A stretch of 64,000 nucleotides of DNA from Hemerocallis citrina (GCA_017893485.1 CM030362.1:259956255-260020254), one strand, 5' to 3'; counted from the first letter of the stretch, positions 13,201 through 27,941 are shown. The notes: generated by a model from the sequence alone, not told the origin. Numbers and translations: made by a program.

Positions 13201-16200
13201 TGGTTGGAGTATTTCGGGCTTGCTGTCCACAAAATTTTAAAGTCTATAACCAAACTCATCGCTATCGTAGCCAATGAATACACATTTTCTGGACATAGAA
13301 TCCAGTTTCTTTCTTTCTTCTTTGTCAATTAGTGAATATGCAATACAACCCAAAACTTTCAAATGTGAATAATTGATAGTTTTACCTGACCATAGTTCTT
13401 GCATAATGGCCCCATCAAGGCATTAGGTGGCCAACGATTAATCAAGTACACTATTGTATCTACTGTAGTGACCCAAAGATGGATCGGAAGACCCGCATGA
13501 AGTCACCTGCATCTCGCCCTTTCCAGTATCGTGCGGTTCATTCTTTCTGCTACTCCATTCTCCTGTGGAGTCTTAGAAACTGTCCTGATTCCTTGGATAC
13601 CATCCTTTGCCAGATAGTCAACAAACTCTTTACCTGTGTACTCACCACCATTGTTTGACTTTAATGCTTTCACCCATAGTTACAAATTCGGGGCTTAGGA
13701 ATAATTTGTCAAGATTTAATATTCGAAATTTGGCAAAAATCTGGTAAATTCGGAAAAAACTAAGCAAAAATTCGGGAAGAAAGAAATAGAAATTTTAATG
13801 CATCTCAGTACCCATCACCTAAGTAATTATATATTTAAATCCATAAATATGAAAAATAGTAACAAACTTAGCAATTAATTCGTTTAATTCGCAAATTATT
13901 CGCGAATAATTCGCGTTTTCGCGTATAATTCGTGAATTGGGTGATTTAAAAGGAAATTGGTGATCAAATTGCGTATTGATTCGGCAGATAAATTCTTAGC
14001 GAATAATTTGCCAAATTCGTGAATTATTTGCGAACTTAGTTACTATGCTTTTACCTTGCAACCCGTCTCATTCTCAACCCTGGCCTTCCAAGCTTTGAAT
14101 GCCTCAAACACTTATGATTTCTCGCGAATTGCATGAACCCAAACTTTTTGTGTAGCATCATCGATGAATGTGACGAAGTATCTCTTACCACCAAAAGAAA
14201 ATCCTGAGCTGAACCCCACAAATTGTATGTACCAACTCTAGCTTCCTAAGCTTCTTCTCACGCACATTCAACTGAAAGCTAATTGTCTTCTGTTTGTCCA
14301 TCACACAGTTCTCACATAAATCCATCTCAACCTTCTTCAGCCCCGGCAAAAGATCCCTAGAATAAAGTTGCTTGACATCCTTTTCACCAAGGGGTCCCAA
14401 CCTGACATGCCATAGAATTGAAGAACTACATGCTGATGTTGTAGCGATGATATCACCTGAATCACCTCCTCTTAGTAAGTATGTGTCACCACGCTTTCCT
14501 TTTACCACCAATCTGGCACCTGTAGTCACCTTCCATTCTCCATGTCCAAAACTTGTTATAAATCATTCTTTGTCTAGTTTACTAATTGAGATCAAAAAAT
14601 TCTCAAACTCGCAATGTGCCTTATGTCATTCAAAACTAATTGCCCGCTATTGCGAGCCTTCACTCTCACTGTGCCTTTACCTACAACTGGACATATTTGC
14701 CCATTGTCAACTGAAACTGCACCAAAATTACCTGTCCTGTAATCCTCAAAAACATCTATCATGGGTGTACAATGATAAGACGCACCTGAGTCTATACACC
14801 AATCATCTTGCATAATACAAATCCAGCTGATAAAAACAATTCACCTAAACGGGATTCGATACTTACCACATTGGCTACCTGTGACTCTGCTTGCACTTTT
14901 TTATACTCTTCGCATTGATCTCTTCTATGTCATGGCTTCTTGCAATGCCAACACTCACCTTTGCGATATCCTGGTCTTGACTTGGACATGTGATTCCTGC
15001 TTTGTGACTTCCCTCTATTGTTGCTTCTACCACGATTATCAACTGACAACGCGCATTGCTAGGATATGACCCTGAAGACTCTCCATGTCTCTTCCTTCTT
15101 ACATCCTCATTCATGATATTGCTTATAACATCCTTCAAAGTTATCGCATCGGTCATGGTGCTTGTAACGGTATGCTCTACTGTGCTGTAACTATCGAAAA
15201 GACTAGATAGCAACAACAACAATTGTACCATTTTCTCAAATTTCAAACCCGACGCGCTAGCACCGAACCATGCAGAAATTGTTGATGTAAACCATGCAGA
15301 AATTGTTGATGTGCTCTAGCACCGAACCAATTTCCTGACACCTCATGTTGACCAACTTCTTTAGGTGAAGAATCTGATTCGCTGCATTCTATTTCTCAAA
15401 CATATCTGTCAATATCTTTATTGCCTCCATCGTGATCTTTGCCTTCTCAATGTGGAATAGCAACTTCCTATTCACTGAAAACTAAATATGTCCAAGTGCT
15501 TTATGATCCAATCTATTCCAAGCGGCCTGCGCAACCAGATCTACCTCTGCCCCTTTTGGCTTCATGCCAAACAATGTATCATCAAGATCCTTCTGTCGGA
15601 GATATGCTATCATCTGGATCTTCCACATTGTAAAATTTGTTCCATCAAACTCCTTGACTCTACTCTTTTCCCACATCTCAATCAACGCTACCAACCTGGT
15701 GCTCTGATACCACTTTGTTGAGTTCTCATCAACGAGATGTAAAACAATAGAATCAAAAGCAAGAAAACAAAAGGAATCAAAAGCAATCACACAAGAATAC
15801 ACGAGAGTTTTTCAAGGTTCACCTAATGCAATGGCTACTTTCCTGCGCAAAGGCACTCCTACGATTTCCACTACATATGAAGAACAAGTTTACAAATCTC
15901 TCAAGAACTCACCCTCAAGGTGTAGGGTTTCTCTCTATCTCCTCTCTCTGACGGTTGATAGATCTCTTTTTTCTTTTCAGATTACTCTAAAATCATATAC
16001 AATACAATATACATAAGTTTACTTTAGATCTAATCTCAGCCGCAAATCAATTAGCCCTGCGCCGGTCGACCGCAACTTTGGTCGGTCAACCGTTCATGCC
16101 TTCGACTGTAAAGGGATCCAACATAGTGGGACGGTCAACTGCACGGTCGACCGGTCGTTCCTTCAGGTGTACAGGGTTTTAGCAGCGAACAAGATGGTCG

Positions 16201-19200
16201 ACTGCACGGTCGACTGTCCACTACCAGTACATGGTCAATCGGGGGTGCGGTCGGATGTGTGGTCGACCGCAACTCTGCCTGCAGCTTCTGACTGCTCTTG
16301 ACCTACTTGCTCCCACTTAGACTCCTTGTCAATCTTCTTCAACCCATTATCGTGTATTTAGATCCACAAACCCCAACACTTTCTAGGTTCATTGTTCTAA
16401 ATTTTGACCAACATGTCAAATATGTCATTTTAACATTACTGTATTTCTTTCCAGCAAAAATCGAGTAAAATAAAGAAAGAAAACATTTGAATTCTAGCAG
16501 TATGAGTGATACAAATGGATACCGTATTTCTCTCCTAGAAAAATATAGATACAAGTCTGAATATTAATCGGTCAGTCAACTCACTTTATTTGATAAAAAC
16601 ATAGTAGAAAATTGTATTCAGGATATATTCCATTTCTATTCTAATAGAGGTAGAATATCCTCTCACATCATTCTAAGGTCAACTCACAAAAACATACCGG
16701 CACAGAGGTATTCATGCTTGGTAAAGCTGTGGCAACAAATGATCGCTGCACAAGCATTTTTTCCTGTTTTGCATAGTTATGTTTAAAAAATAGAAACTGC
16801 ATATATGAGAGCAAACTGATCCTTCATGATAATTTATGTTTGAAAAATAGAAACTGCATAGATGAAAGCAAACTGATCCTTCATGATAATTTATGTTTGA
16901 AAAATAGAAACTGCATTGATGAAAGCAACACGAAGTTCAATGTTTATTGTTAAATATTACTTCGTATAAATGCTGTGATGAGGACATCGGTTCCAGACGA
17001 TTTGGGCGTTTCTATCAGCGCAGACGTCGTCTTCATCAGCTGCTTTATTTAGTTTAGGATTTTTATTTCATTACCATTTTTGTTCCTGGCAATTATAGCC
17101 ATATGTAATCTTTTTGTATTTTTTAGATTTTGAGAATATTTTGGGAGATGTGTTTCAAGATGTATTTGAGCCTATTTAAAGGTCTTGAGATGAATGAGAA
17201 TATAGGCCATTATTGATTAAAAAAATTTGTGTTGAGTCTTTGCTCTTCCTCTCTCTCCTTTGTGTGATACAATTGAGATCTAAATTAGGGTTTGTGATAA
17301 ATCCGAATCAAATTTTAGGGTTTGTGATAAACTCTAAAATATACCCCAAATTAAAAAAACAATTTCCCAAATAAACTCAAACCCTAATCAGTAATCCCTA
17401 ATCTAAAACCTATTCACCATATACACCGACCACCTCCCTCCCTCTTCACCTTCGTCCTCTTCCTCGACCAACAGCCAGAACCCCAAAATAACCCACCCCA
17501 TCGGCAACTCCCTCATCCTCACATCTCTCCTAATCCGAATACTACCGCCACCTCCCCATCGTTCCAGACCCCCTCCTTCGCCAACGCCCCCCATCGTCGA
17601 CGCCCTGCCACCCGCAACCCCCACCACTACAGCCCCCATCCCGTCGCCTCTTCTTCTCCCTCCCGATCAAGATCACCACCCCCAGATCCATCCCGAATCC
17701 TTCCCCTAACCCATCTAATCCAAAACCCTAATCCCACCGGACCCCAACAGCGTCAACTGTCAGCCTTCACCGCCGCCGCCTCCGCCGGCGCCGTCGCACC
17801 TCACCATCGGACAGATCTGCCACCCTCATTGGCTTCGTTGCTGCCATGCTCACTGTGATTGCTGCGATCTTAGTTGCTGCCCAACTCCGAGATCTACGTT
17901 GGTTTTCTTCGCATTCGGTATACTCTTTCCATTATTAATATTTGTGTTCTACTGCCTTATCATCTAGTCTATTATCTGATTTGCCTGTCGTCCACAAAAA
18001 TAATTGAGATTGAGTGTTCCACATGCCTGAATAGAGTACGAATCAGTATTGAACTTCTTACTTGCTAAAACACATAGGGATTTAATTGATTGTAAGGTTC
18101 ATTTATTAATTGGGACTGTTACACTTATTCAATTCTTGAAAACCCATCGAACCTGTTAACTGTTACAAATTTCCAACTTAGATCCGCACTTTCATGTTGG
18201 TAAAATTAACCCATTAAAATTCTTGGAAATTCTCTATTTTAAGGTTGGTTTTACATCATGCTGCCTATGAGCAGATTGCCCCCCTCATCAGAAAACATAG
18301 TAGTGTTTACTCTTTTCCGGTTATTATTCTTATTGCAATGGTGGTTAGAGTCACACTCTCTTTTTTGTTTTTAATATCATTCTGTGAGCTAACACATTTC
18401 CTTTATCCATATAAATCATGATCAACAAATTGTCTTACAAGGAGAGCCTCGACGGAGAATGTTTATAAAAAAAAGTAAACAAATTTATAAATAAAAATTT
18501 CCACCTTTAGTTGTCAAGATGCGACATTAAAAAGCAGATTTTCCTATAGATTGTATTAAATTAATCAAAATAAAATTCAAAGAGGAATTGATATCAAGTA
18601 ATTTGGGAGAATTGGCATAAATATGGCATAGATAGGACATTCCCCCCTCCATAAAACTATCATTAAACTGACTTTCACAGTGCAGATACTATTTTATAAG
18701 AGTCTTCACTGCTTGTTCTAGAAAATTGGAACTGATAGCCTGGCATTTCCAAATGCTACTAAGGATGCTAACAAAACAGTATAACTCGCATGGTTAGGAG
18801 AAATGAAAGATACCTGTATTTCAATGTTTTAAGTTCTCCATGATGTGTAGTGGCCATTGTTAAAAAAGAACGCCTATCAGCAAAAGATTCTAGAATTGAC
18901 ATCCCCAAGGCTGCTCCTTCGAGTGGATTTGTCCCTGCACCAACCTTAGTAATAACAGCACAATAAATATGTTTTCTCATATAGGGTTTGGAAAGTTTTT
19001 ATTTTTTAAATATTTATTTTTACTAGGCAAGTTATTTGACAGCTTATCCATCAAAAAGTTCAAATAATTATTGTTCCAAGGAGGAACAACATCCGGCAGT
19101 GAAACAATTCACAACAAAACATTCTTTTCAGCAAAAATTATATAACTGATCAAAGCCTTATTTCAAAAAACACCAAAGTCATTCATAAATAATCGTTATT

Positions 19201-22200
19201 AAAATACAAAATCATCCATGATAAGTGATTTTAACTGAAGAAAGTACTAACAGATTACTGTTGAATCTGTTGTCAACTGTAGAAGAAAGGCCTTCTTTTG
19301 GTGCTTGCCAACGGACACTTCACATCCAACAGTGAGCAACCTTTAGTGAAGGAACTAAAAAGTTTTATGTTAGAAGGATAATCAAACCAACAGTGGACAG
19401 GAAGGAGAAAAACCTCAAATTGTTGAATGACTCGGATCACAAAAATTTCAATCATAAGAATACAAGCCTTGGAATGCGTTAAGGTTACCAGAGAGATAGG
19501 AAAAAGATTATTGGATTGATCCAATCCTTGGATCTAACTGAAGCTTTGGCAATCAACGGGCGGGGACGGCGGATGAGGTTTCTGCAGCTCAAGTGAAGAG
19601 CAGAAGGAACCAATTATCACGAGTCCTTAGGATATTATCTTTCTTTCCGGGTCTTAATTCCAAATATGCTGGGTATTTTACATAGAAGTCCAACCTCTTG
19701 TAATTGCCTGTACTAACACATGTCATACCCGTATTTTCTCTGCATAAGTACCCCTTTTGTAACAGAATTCCATATGAACATAAATCTAAGCTGAAGCTTT
19801 ATTGTTCATCATCTTCTTCCCTCTTCCATTTCGATTCTTGCTTGGAGTTTACAGGTCATCGTCATGGTGCGAAGACGCCTCGTAGTGTCCATTCATGCCG
19901 GAGGTGAGCGGGTTGGAACAGTGGTATCAGCGCGGGTCTCATGCTCTTGATCTGCGGCGCTCGGAAATGGCTACCTAGGAGTTGGGTAAGGGCTACCTAA
20001 AGGCTGAATTAGAATTACTGGTAGACCCGGGTTGGGCCAGTGCCGCTAGAGTGAAAACCACCGAGAATCGGAAAGGGCTACCTAGAGACTGGATTAAGAA
20101 TACTGGTAGGTCTGGGCTGGACCAGTGTTGCTAGAGTGAAGCCGTCCGGTGCTCTAGAGTGAACCGCTGGGATTGCCAGAATCGGAAGCGTGGTGGTTTG
20201 TTAAGGACCATTTAGTCCCATATTGGTTATATGGGTAGCCAATGTGGGGTTGAAATAAACTTGGGTTCCCTCTCCGTAACAGCTAGCTCTTAAAAAATGA
20301 GTTCTCTTGGGTTCGTTTCAAATAGTATCAAAGCTTCAAGATTCTACGACGGCAACGACCAAAGTCGATGATGAGATTGAGAGTCCAAGATATCTTGAAC
20401 ATGGATTTCGATCCACGGTCGGTTCAAATGACCACATAACGCGGAGTTCCACTGATTACGGCGTCGAATTCCATAAGTTGTCCGATCTTGAACGGCGATC
20501 GATAGTCGAATCTCGTCACCGGCGTAGGAGGTCGAAAATTCGTCAAAATGGGTTTGTTGATGGTGGTGGGGGTTATTCTTCACCTCGATATTATCGACGA
20601 CCGTCTCCATAGCAACAATTTCCTGACGGAATCTTCGATCAAGAAGTTGATCAAGAACTCGAAGGAAGATTTGAATGGTTCAAAGAGAAATTTGATCGAT
20701 TGGAGCGTTGACTTCAAGATTCACAACCGCACTTCCAAATGAGGTGTATGGGAACAGCTTCAAGATTGGATGGTTAGGGTAAAGAATCAGGTGGATTTCA
20801 TAGACCAGCAGGTGTTCGATTTCGAAATGAGCAAGATTTTCATAGGGGTGAAGAGCGCGGTGATTAGGGCTACAAACGAATCGAGCTATTCGCGAGCTAT
20901 TCGGCTCGAGCTCGATCAAAGCTCGGCTCAAACCGAGCTCGTTTCGTAGACGAGCCGAGCTCAAGCTTTATTTATTTATTTTTTTTAGGCTAAGCTCGCG
21001 AGCTATTCGGCTCGAATATGGTCAAAGCTCGGTCAAAGCTCGGCTCGAACTGAGCTCGAGTCGAGCTCGAGCTCAAAAATGAGCTCGTTTCGTAAACGAG
21101 CCGAGCTCGAGCCTGAAGGTATTCGGCTCGGCTCGGCTCGGCTCGATTGCAGCCCTAGCGGTGATTATGAGCAACTGGGATATAGGCGTGGTGATTATGA
21201 GCAGCGGAGATATGGGCATCGAGATCAAGAATCAATATTCGGTCAAGATCAAGAACCAAGAAATGGTAGCCGACGACTGGATGACGACAGCGAAGAAGAT
21301 TTGGGAATTAATGATTGTTTTTGGCAATTGCCAACTGTTCGAGGTAACCCAAATTCTCAGCATCGATATGAAGATGGAGAAGGGGGTAGCAGTCATTGGC
21401 GAGATAAAGAACCAAGAAGTGGAGGGTACATGAAAGATACCAATCTGCGATGCCATGGGAATGATACAGATTTGGGTGATGAGATGAGCTCAGCTTTGAG
21501 GCGTAGAAGATGCACACCCGTTGTTCGACGAAATTCTTAGGAGGAATCAGCCTCAGCCAGGAGATCGCAGGGTGGGTATCTACCTCCCCATCTTCGACAT
21601 GATGCCTCGTCGACTTTCTATGAGAAATTACCATCACCTATAAGATCAAAGGGTCGGTAGCGGCCTTCCCATTTGCGACAACAAGATTCTTCGACTCCGT
21701 TCCCTACACATTCCAATCATATAGTCAAATAATCCACTTCAATTGTGGGGGTGCAATCAGTAATAAGGATTCCAGAATGCGTACCAACTGTTCGACATAA
21801 ATCCTTTGAGAAATGACGACACGTACCAACTGTACGACACAAATCCTTTGAAAAATCAGCACTGTCAAAAAATGATTATTGTGCTGGAAGAGTTATCAAT
21901 GATGCACGTTTAGATGGGAACTCATCTCTACAGTATAAGGTCAGTACTGATTTTGAATTTACACTTGCTCATAAGAAGAAAGAAGAAAGAAAATTGGGTG
22001 ATAACTCACACATCGATGCATTTGTCTTGGATATGAGAACATGAACCCTTGAGTTTAATTGGTGAGATGAGCCAAACCAGAATGATGAGACCTTCAGGTA
22101 AATGTTTGGATGAGGAATGTGAGCAACGAGAAGAAGCATTTTGTTCAAATAAGACACATGGTAGTTCTCCTACATTGGCTGGCAGTGATCATACTTTGTA

Positions 22201-25200
22201 TGGAGAATCAATGCATAATTCTGGGAAGGGAATACCCAAATTATGAAAATTCAGCATTTCCTGAACTAGCTAGTGGTCATTCTGACTAGTGGAAAATGAA
22301 TAATGATGTTAGTCATGAAATGGGTACCCAGATTGAATTAGTTGATAGGTGTGCAAATGATCGGTTTGATGCTTTTACTCCAGTTAAGATGAAAGAGGGC
22401 GTCGACAAGAACATGAATGATTCAACTTTACATTCGTTCATTAGAACCCAGCCCGGTGAAGGAATAGATTCATCAGAATTTCCCTTGAGCTATCCTCAAA
22501 CACCTTCAAATTCCTTGAGCACTTCTGGTAGTGAGAGGGTTCCTGGAGAAAACTGGTCGGGGATATCCAATATGTCAGGTATTTCAAGAGGTTCTGTAAT
22601 GGATCATGTACCTGGCAGTGAGCCCCTGAAGTATAATACCCCTGCATCTTTTGATATTTCAAAGGTTCAAAGTAGAGAGGTGACTACCTTCCCTGATTTT
22701 GCAAGTGATAAGTTGTCAATGGACCCATCTGTTGAGAATGGGTGTGCTTTTTAGAGGATGTGTTTCATTGCTGAAAAGCTTCAAGATGAGTTCTCCATGC
22801 TACAGTTTCTTTGCAGGAAGCTGCTGCAAGAGTTTTCGCCACAAAATTCCAGCAAAAAGAAGTTTAGTGACTGTTATGATCATGGTTTACGACATTATTC
22901 CTCCTATAAGGGTCCTCCAAAGTGTCGAGCTGTCGAAGGGAAAGACTGACGACAACCTTAATGTTCTTCACACAATTCTTTCTGGAAGAGAAGCTAGTGT
23001 CATATGTGAAACTGAACATAATGCAATTCTCCGGGTTTGCATTAAAATATCTCCAACAAAGGAATTGGCAGGTTAACTTTTTGAAGAGTTGAAAGTTGTA
23101 GCAAAATACCTATACAATCAAGGAAGCCCGAAACAAAAAAGATGGTGCAAATTCCAGGGTTGTTATCATCATTGCTGGTGAAGTAGCCAAATATGCAGCA
23201 GCTAGCAAAAAGAACATTTATCACAAATCTGGAGGTTTTATAGAGCTATTGGGACTTGTATTGGCAATTCCCGGAGTATCGCTCACTTTTGGAATCTTCT
23301 TTTCATGGAATTTTTTACCAAACTGTAAGTACCAAACTGTCCATGTTTGAAATTTTAATACCAAAAAGTTCCTATCGCTAACTAAGATAGCGCCCCTAGC
23401 ATAATTCTTCGCGCTATCTCAGTTAGAGTGTGCTGGGGGACACTACTTTTCCCCTAAAGTAGGGGTGTGCGAAAAAACTCACCAACTATAGACACGCTAA
23501 CTCCGTTATCCAATTTAAAGCGCTAACGGGGTTAGCGTGCTAGGTGGACACTAGTGAACACTACTCCTCAAGTAGGGGTGTGGGGAAAAAAATACCAAGT
23601 ATAGACACGTTAACGGAGTTAGCGCGCCCCTTTAAACCAGGCGCGCTAACGGGGTTAGCGTGCTATGGGACACTACTCTGAAGTAGGGGAGTGGGGAAAA
23701 ATTCACCAAGTATAGACACACTAACTCCGTTAGCGCGCCCATTTAAACTAGGCACGCTAACAGGATTAGCGTGTCACTTGGGACCCTATTAAATCACGCT
23801 CGCTATCTCACTCTCATCTCACTTCTTCTCTCTTCCAAAATGCCATTGCGCGATTTTAAACCCAACCCCCAAACCCTAGTCTCCGATTTCGGCCTCTACT
23901 CATTCCAATCTCTCGAAATTTTTACTTAAATCTCTTCATCACTCACAAAACTCTCATCTCAACCAACAATTTTCCCAAATTTTCGGTGAACCCATAAACC
24001 CTTTTCCCCAAATTTTCGGAAGGAGAGGATCGGTAGTGGAGTAGTCGACTTCGACCTTTCACCCTACAATGGTTTGTAAGCGTTCGTAACTTATGCTATA
24101 TAATTTGTGGTGATTTTGGGTCTAGGTTGGATTTGCAATTTTGGGTTTATTTTGGTATGTACGTGAAAAATTTATTAAGACGTGCAATGCACGTGATAAA
24201 TTTAGGTTGTGTAATTAACCAAAATTAAACCAATATTAACTAATTCTATGTCGTACTAATTGTGTTTGTTCAAATTAACCTATAGTTCACAATGCATGAG
24301 TGGGATATGTTGTCACGCCCCGCTTCCCACTATACGGAAATACAGGCACGCAACTGAGGTCCAGCGAATGATATACATCATCCATAAACTGTACAATTAT
24401 AAGCTCAACAAGATAATTATAACACGTTTACGCAGACAAATATAATGATCACATGAGCTGAAAATAAAATAACCATCATCCATATAATGCATAAACATCG
24501 GGTCAAGTTGCCCAGAAATACATTGTGCCATAATTAAAACAGTACGATAAACAGTTCGCTATAACAAACAGATAAAATAGCGACTGAAAGAAAACAACAT
24601 GAAGTAGTAAGGAAGCAGCAACGATCGTCTAGAGAGTCTGCTCGTCGGATCCATCAGTACTGGTATAATTATTAACTCAAAGAAAAATAGAAAAGTTCCC
24701 GTTAGAGCAAATTTCGGGCAACAAGTAGCAACAAGCAGTAAAAAGGGTAATATAACAAGATATAACATGGAAGAAACAAGAAGTAGAAGTACAAATACAA
24801 TATAGAAGGATGCAAGAAACTGGGATAATATGATCATGTAAGTAATAACTGTAACTAGTGTATTCAAGACTTCAAGGTATAAGCAATTGATAACCTAGGC
24901 TCAGTTAATCGATAATCATGTAATCAAGGATCGAGAGTCATATAATCAAGAGTCATGTAACGAAGAGTCATGTAATCAAGAATCATGCTTAGTGAAAATC
25001 TCGAGTTTATCTATTTTATTAACTTATCTAATGCACGCAATCCTGTGTCCCATACAACAAGTTCGGTGCATATCAATCATGTGACGTTTAGACTTAAGTA
25101 GTGAATTCTATAGGATTATGTACTCGGGTCTTCCAGTGATAGTATTAAGACATGTAATCATGAATCATGTAATCGAGAATTATGTAATCAAGAATCAAGA

Positions 25201-27861
25201 ATCAAGAATCACTATTTCGGAAAACACGGGCCCCCTTCCGAATATACTCCCCTATATTGTCCATTACTAAGTTGTACCTTTATAACCCCGGCTTGTTATT
25301 CTTTTATAATTAATTATGAACATACAGTTGGTACGACTAGTGGAACGGTGTAATCAAATAGTTTAGTCAAGAAAAATATCAAGGGCAGTAATTATGGACA
25401 TGAGACGTAAAACGAGTACATATATCGAGAGTAGTTATTATGGAAATATCAAGTGGTATAAAATGCATTCTATCAACCTATTATATCTGTGCAAGTTATT
25501 ATTACAAGAACAATAATACACTCGGTTCATTAAATATGAAAAGTAACGGGTTTATATGCAAAAATGTATAGATGAATTTTTAGACAACTTGACATATCTG
25601 CATTCAGATCCACTTTCCCGTTGTTACAGAAAAGCAAATCCGATTCCGTCAGAGATTCTAGAAAGTAGACTCTCTTCCGGTTCTAACGCATATTCTCACG
25701 ATATATTCTAGAGACAGTAGCTATGCGTACAAATTTATTCTTCGCTGTTTTCGATGTTTCGCGCGCATTCTGGAAATTCGGAGTCACAATACTAGAACTG
25801 CGATATCTCACAATCTATACATCGGATTGAGAAACTGTAGGATGTTTCGGATATCTAGACTCGAAGGGCTACGATTTTCATGTAGAAAGTTTTTCGATCC
25901 AATGTCGGGAACATGGTCGAATTCTCAGTACAAGATACCGGTTAGTAATCCCGTGCAGGTTCAGAAATTCACGATATGCCAGTACTAAAATCGCGATATC
26001 TCACAATCTATACATCCGATTGAGAAATCGTAATATGTTTTGGATATCTAGACTCGAAAGGCTACGATTTTCATGTAGAAAGTTTTTCGATCCAGTGTCG
26101 GGAACATGGTCGAATTATCAGTACAAGATACCGGTTAGTAATCCCGTGCAGGTTCAGAAATTCACGATATGTCAGTACTAAAATCGCGATATCTCACAAT
26201 CTATACATCCGATTGAGAAACCGTAATATGTTTCGGATATCTAGACTCGAAAGGCTACGATTTTCATGTAAAAAGTTTTTCGATCCTGTGTCGAGAGCAT
26301 AGTCGAATTCTCAGTACAAGATACCGGTTAGTAATCCCGTGCACGTTCAGAAATTCACGATATGCCAGTACTAAAATCGCAATATCTCACAATCTATACA
26401 TCCGATTGAGAAACCGTAATATGTTTCGGATATCTAGACTCGAAGAGCTACGATTTTCATGTAGAAAGTTTTTTCGATCCAGTGTCGGGAACATGGTCAA
26501 ATTCTCAGTACAAGATACCGGTTAGTAATCCCGTGTAGGTTTAGAAATTCACGATATGACAATACTAAAATCGCGATATCTCACAATCTATACATCCGAT
26601 TGAGAAACCGTAAGATGTTCTGGATTCGGGACTCGATGGGCTACGATTTCCACGTAGAAAATCTTCAATCCAGTATTGAGAGTATGGTCGAATTCTTAGA
26701 GCAAGGTCAAGAAATTTTAGAGATAGTAAGATTGAATATTCGATATTCGATAACACGATTCGAAATGTGTTAACGGTCCACTCTTGAGTTGATATAGCAT
26801 AGAACGAGTGACTAGAATGGAACTTGACAATAAAACATGATGATAACTAGACTACTTGCCACGAGTCCAAGAAAAATGCTTGTACGAGAACAAAAAGAGT
26901 GTACAAGGTACTTGCCTTATAACGTGACGATTTCGGTGGTGGTGTTAACCACGGAAAGAAACGACGTCGGCAACGGACGGCGGCACAACGGCGGCAAGAC
27001 GGTAGCTAGCGAGCAACGGTAGCAACGGTGAGCGACGACAACAACAAGGTGGCGCGGCGTCGGGTTGTTTTTCGGGGTTCACGGGATCGTAGAAGCGGAG
27101 TCGTTGGCTCGAAGGTGGAAGGTAAAGTGGAGCTCGGTGTTGCTTGAGCTCTCGGGTGTGAAGAAGGCAGAGGAAGAGAAGAAGGGAATGAGGTGGTCTG
27201 CATGCTTGTGTGTGTATATATAGAAAGGAAAGGAGATGGACAGCATGGTGCATGCAAGGTGTATGCATGCATGGTGTGTGTATAAAATAAAGTGAGAAAG
27301 AGATGGGTGTAGAAAAATTAGGCATATGTGTGGAAAAATGAGGAGTTAGCCGTAGAATGAGAAAAATGAGGGGGAGAAATTTGGCGTATGTGAGTGATTA
27401 GCGGGAGTGGGTTAGGCAGATAGGAGAAATGTTGATTAGGAATAATTGGGGTTAGAATTTGTATTTAAACTCCGATCGAAAAATTATAAAATTATAGAAT
27501 TGATCAGAAAAATATTCTGCCTTTAGATAAAGAGTCCAAAGAGAAAAATAAAACTGATCTAAAAATTGAAGTACAAAATTCACGTAATAAAATACGTACA
27601 ACTGGAACAGGGAGTTACATATGCGATGATAGTAATATTGTCATATAATTTGATACATCGAGTAATTGAGGGTAGCATTGTCTATAGACCGATTTATGAT
27701 TTTAGTTTCGTGCCAATGTGACCTTTTGAGTAATATTGTTTGATATTGAAAATTTGGAAATTAGACATTGTTAATTGTATAATTAATTTATAGCGATTTA
27801 GACTTGGGTTTCATTTGAGAAGCACGAGTACCTGCAAATTATGTTTTTTTTGTTTTTTTCC

Positions 27862-27941
<80 letters not shown>

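Larger units (their letters stand above)
10530..15715 (-). pseudogene. Decayed copia gag-pol
   Basis: Read right to left on minus: gag ([20 protein letters not shown] near 15650), zinc knuckle CWHCKKP (about 14950), protease [13 protein letters not shown] (about 14813-14775), GAG-pre-integrase [20 protein letters not shown] (about 14430), integrase remnants with ERMNRT-like text (about 13530). RT is in two pieces ([20 protein letters not shown] about 12670; YVDDML about 12230). RNase H is split by an insertion: [10 protein letters not shown] (about 11600) and [28 protein letters not shown] (10690-10935). Frameshifts and stops are frequent, and no intact product is expected. Confidence 0.85.
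9842..16378 (-). mobile_element. Old Ty1-copia retrotransposon, TSD CTTTC, carrying two hAT-type insertions
   Basis: CTTTC at 9837-9841 and 16379-16383 are the target duplications. LTRs are 9842-10529 and 15716-16378. The primer-binding site GCTCTGATACCA (15701-15712) is the reverse complement of the tRNA-iMet type TGGTATCAGAGC. A polypurine tract (read on minus as AGTGGGAGAT) abuts the left LTR. The pol gene runs on minus in many frames. The LTRs differ by many substitutions and small indels, so the insertion is old compared with the one at 34825-41760. Confidence 0.9.

Noticed and set aside
25750..26710. Regular repeats that could suggest a CRISPR-like array
   Set aside because: The unit is a 193-bp tandem with no unique spacers, in plant nuclear DNA.
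26945..27325. 126-aa minus-strand frame starting [10 protein letters not shown]
   Set aside because: It lies downstream of the TATA-like box inside the long LTR, is compositionally biased, and overlaps another frame of similar length. No domain was seen.
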